Below are positions 13,827-15,301 of a stretch of DNA of 15,301 bases, piece by piece; the stretch's first letter is position 1, and every line of letters starts with the position of its first letter. This DNA is from JAYPLE01 sp047627515. Its GTDB lineage: Bacteria > Bacteroidota > Bacteroidia > Cytophagales > Cyclobacteriaceae. The notes under the pieces are model-generated. The model was not told the origin of the DNA. It saw nothing but the letters and a program-made list of their open reading frames with translations, and made no database searches. The position numbers were made by a program, and so were the translations under genes. The stretch lies in assembly GCA_047627515.1 (NCBI GenBank), contig JBLHTU010000082.1, positions 1-15,301 on the forward strand, read 5' to 3'.

Positions 13827-15301
13827 CTACTTGTTCTTTTTTAAATATCAGTTTGAAAATACTGCCTTTGTCCGGCTGACTGTCTACCTCTATTTCCCCA
13901 AAGTGAGCATCCATGATGTGTTTAAGTATCGATAAACCTAGGCCAGCTCCCTGCGCAAAATATCTATCATTATCTGCAACACGGTAAAATTTATCAAAAA
14001 TCTGGTCAAGTCTGTCGGAAGCAATTCCAATTCCTTGGTCTTGTATGCCGATGATTACAGCGTTTTTTTCTTGTGAGATCAAGACCTCGATATGTTTTTT
14101 TTCATCACTGTATTTCATCGCATTATCGATGATGATGATCATTGCTTCATAGATCGCTTCGCGATCTCCACGGATCAGCTGCTGCTGATCCGGCAAGGTC
14201 TGTGACCATGTGAAGCCATTGGATTCCAGATGATATGAATAATCACTAAAGACTTCTTTGACGAGCGTTGTTAGATCGATTGGGGCCAACTGATACTTTC
14301 TTTTTTCAGCTTCTATCTTACTGAAATTTAGTATTCTATTGACAATATTGGTCAGCCTGTTGGTCTCTTTGAAGATGATTTCTAAATATTCATTGTGTTT
14401 TTCTCCATCCTTAACTCTACCCAAAAGTAAAGTTTCAGAGAACATGCGAATTAAGGCAAGTGGGGTGCGAATCTCATGTGAGACGTTTGATACAAAATCT
14501 GATTTAGTTTGATTCAGTTTGTATTCAAGTCTGATATTTTGAAAGATCATTAACAGACCAATAGTCATCATCAGAAATAAGACCCCGATTGCTATGAGGT
14601 TTTGATTACGACGTTCCTTTATTATACCCTTTATGGTGACCGACTTCGGACTGACGCCGAGCAAATAATCCGGGAATAGCCATAGTTTGGAAGTAACCAA
14701 CAGGTTATTAGACATGGCATCGGTTGAATACAAAATTACCTGATCGGTCTTCTTTTGTAGTGTCAATATCAACTGCTGGCTAGCAATTTGCTGCATTTTG
14801 GGACTCAAGACCTCTCCGATAAACTTAAGGGGATCAATAGCTCCAGCAAAGAGATAATTTTGTTGATCGACCGTAAGGATCACCATGATCACTTGATAGG
14901 AAATACCCGAATGGTCTATAATCAGCCCAACAGGCTCCATTTTTCGGTAACCCTGCTGCTTGTAGGCAAGCAACCTCTTCCGTATTGATGTGTTTTCTTG
15001 ACAGTTCTTAATAAGCAGTGTCTGCAAAGTCGTATCTATTGATTGCCCTGCATTTAAATTAATATTTGACTCTGTATCTATGGAAGTGATTAGATACGAT
15101 TCAAAGCCATCTTTAGTGATTAGATAATCAACTTCTTTGTTCAACCATTGAGTAACAGGATCATAACCTCCAGCAACCCGGTCCATCAGGCTACTAATGA
15201 AGTCATTCGAATATTGATTTACTGAAAAAAGCACCGAGGATAATTGTTCTTCGTAAACATCATTGATGATCTGCTCATTCTCATTAGCAGTGCTGAGCTG
15301 A
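13819..15301 (-). CDS. Membrane sensor histidine kinase, N-terminus beyond window edge
   Basis: The open frame continues through the right edge with no stop, giving 493 visible residues; the true start and first membrane helix lie outside. A GTG at 15234 is internal: upstream codons (QLSTANENEQIINDVYEEQLSS) read on convincingly. Residues 1-230 of the visible part look like an extracytoplasmic sensor region of unrecognised type. One membrane helix follows (about 234-255, NLIAIGVLFLMMTIGLLMIF). The dimerisation/phospho-acceptor domain carries His275 in NVSHEIRTPLAL (codon at 14476-14478). The ATPase domain has N-box Asn393 (IIDNAMKYSD), G1 DQGIGI (421-426), F-box FDKFYRV and G2 GAGLGLS (451-457). 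All kinase motifs are intact. No HAMP or PAS domain is evident between the helix and the H-box. The ligand is unknown. Confidence 0.94.
   Translation of the reverse strand, partial: QLSTANENEQIINDVYEEQLSSVLFSVNQYSNDFISSLMDRVAGGYDPVTQWLNKEVDYLITKDGFESYLITSIDTESNINLNAGQSIDTTLQTLLIKNCQENTSIRKRLLAYKQQGYRKMEPVGLIIDHSGISYQVIMVILTVDQQNYLFAGAIDPLKFIGEVLSPKMQQIASQQLILTLQKKTDQVILYSTDAMSNNLLVTSKLWLFPDYLLGVSPKSVTIKGIIKERRNQNLIAIGVLFLMMTIGLLMIFQNIRLEYKLNQTKSDFVSNVSHEIRTPLALIRMFSETLLLGRVKDGEKHNEYLEIIFKETNRLTNIVNRILNFSKIEAEKRKYQLAPIDLTTLVKEVFSDYSYHLESNGFTWSQTLPDQQQLIRGDREAIYEAMIIIIDNAMKYSDEKKHIEVLISQEKNAVIIGIQDQGIGIASDRLDQIFDKFYRVADNDRYFAQGAGLGLSILKHIMDAHFGEIEVDSQPDKGSIFKLIFKKEQVDG

Noticed and set aside
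15232..15234. GTG at 15234 as the start of the histidine kinase
   Set aside because: The same frame is open for 22 more codons to the window edge with kinase-like sensor sequence, and a GTG start there would remove the expected first membrane helix.

Overview
The window looks like an ordinary chromosomal stretch of a Bacteroidota bacterium, most likely a Cytophagales-type marine or soil lineage (the exact taxon is inferred). The evidence is: a DUF4290 gene directly abutting murA, a Bacteroidota arrangement; a MurA carrying Asp in place of the usual active-site Cys; a large sortilin-like Asp-box exoprotein; TAnnTTTG-like -7 promoter boxes; no obvious Shine-Dalgarno sequences; and many predicted exported proteins in moderately AT-rich DNA.

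Layout. 1-1178 (minus) is the N-terminal part of a secreted subtilisin-like protease that runs off the left edge. Only 35 bp away, and divergent, is a plus-strand run: an Xaa-Pro aminopeptidase (1214-2512), a RidA-superfamily protein closest to 2-aminomuconate deaminase (2512-2931, TAATG overlap), then, after a probable promoter, DUF4290 (2995-3702) and murA (3703-5010) with no gap. A GH113-like glycosidase (5162-6175, plus) follows. It converges on, and overlaps by 29 bp, a minus-strand exported protein with two GH2-type carbohydrate-binding-like domains (6147-7160).

From there to the right edge everything is on the minus strand: a small exported protein with an ordered regulatory-looking repeat array upstream (7296-7859); a 1031-residue Asp-box propeller exoprotein (8085-11180); an amidase-signature lipoprotein (11391-13037); and a two-component pair, OmpR-type regulator (13137-13826) plus histidine kinase (13819-15301, N-terminus beyond the edge). 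Two good intrinsic terminators close the 7296 and 8085 genes.

How the genes work together. murA supplies the first committed step of peptidoglycan synthesis. The protease, PepP, amidase and Asp-box protein fit peptide and polymer turnover, mostly outside the cytoplasm. The GH113-like enzyme and its neighbour suggest handling of a beta-linked glycan. No defence system, mobile element, CRISPR array, tRNA or rRNA was seen, and no gene-free stretch exceeds about 225 bp. I found no convincing new multi-gene system. The best leads are four GTCA half-sites one helical turn apart before the 7859 start, the glycosidase / carbohydrate-binding overlap, and the Asp-type MurA.
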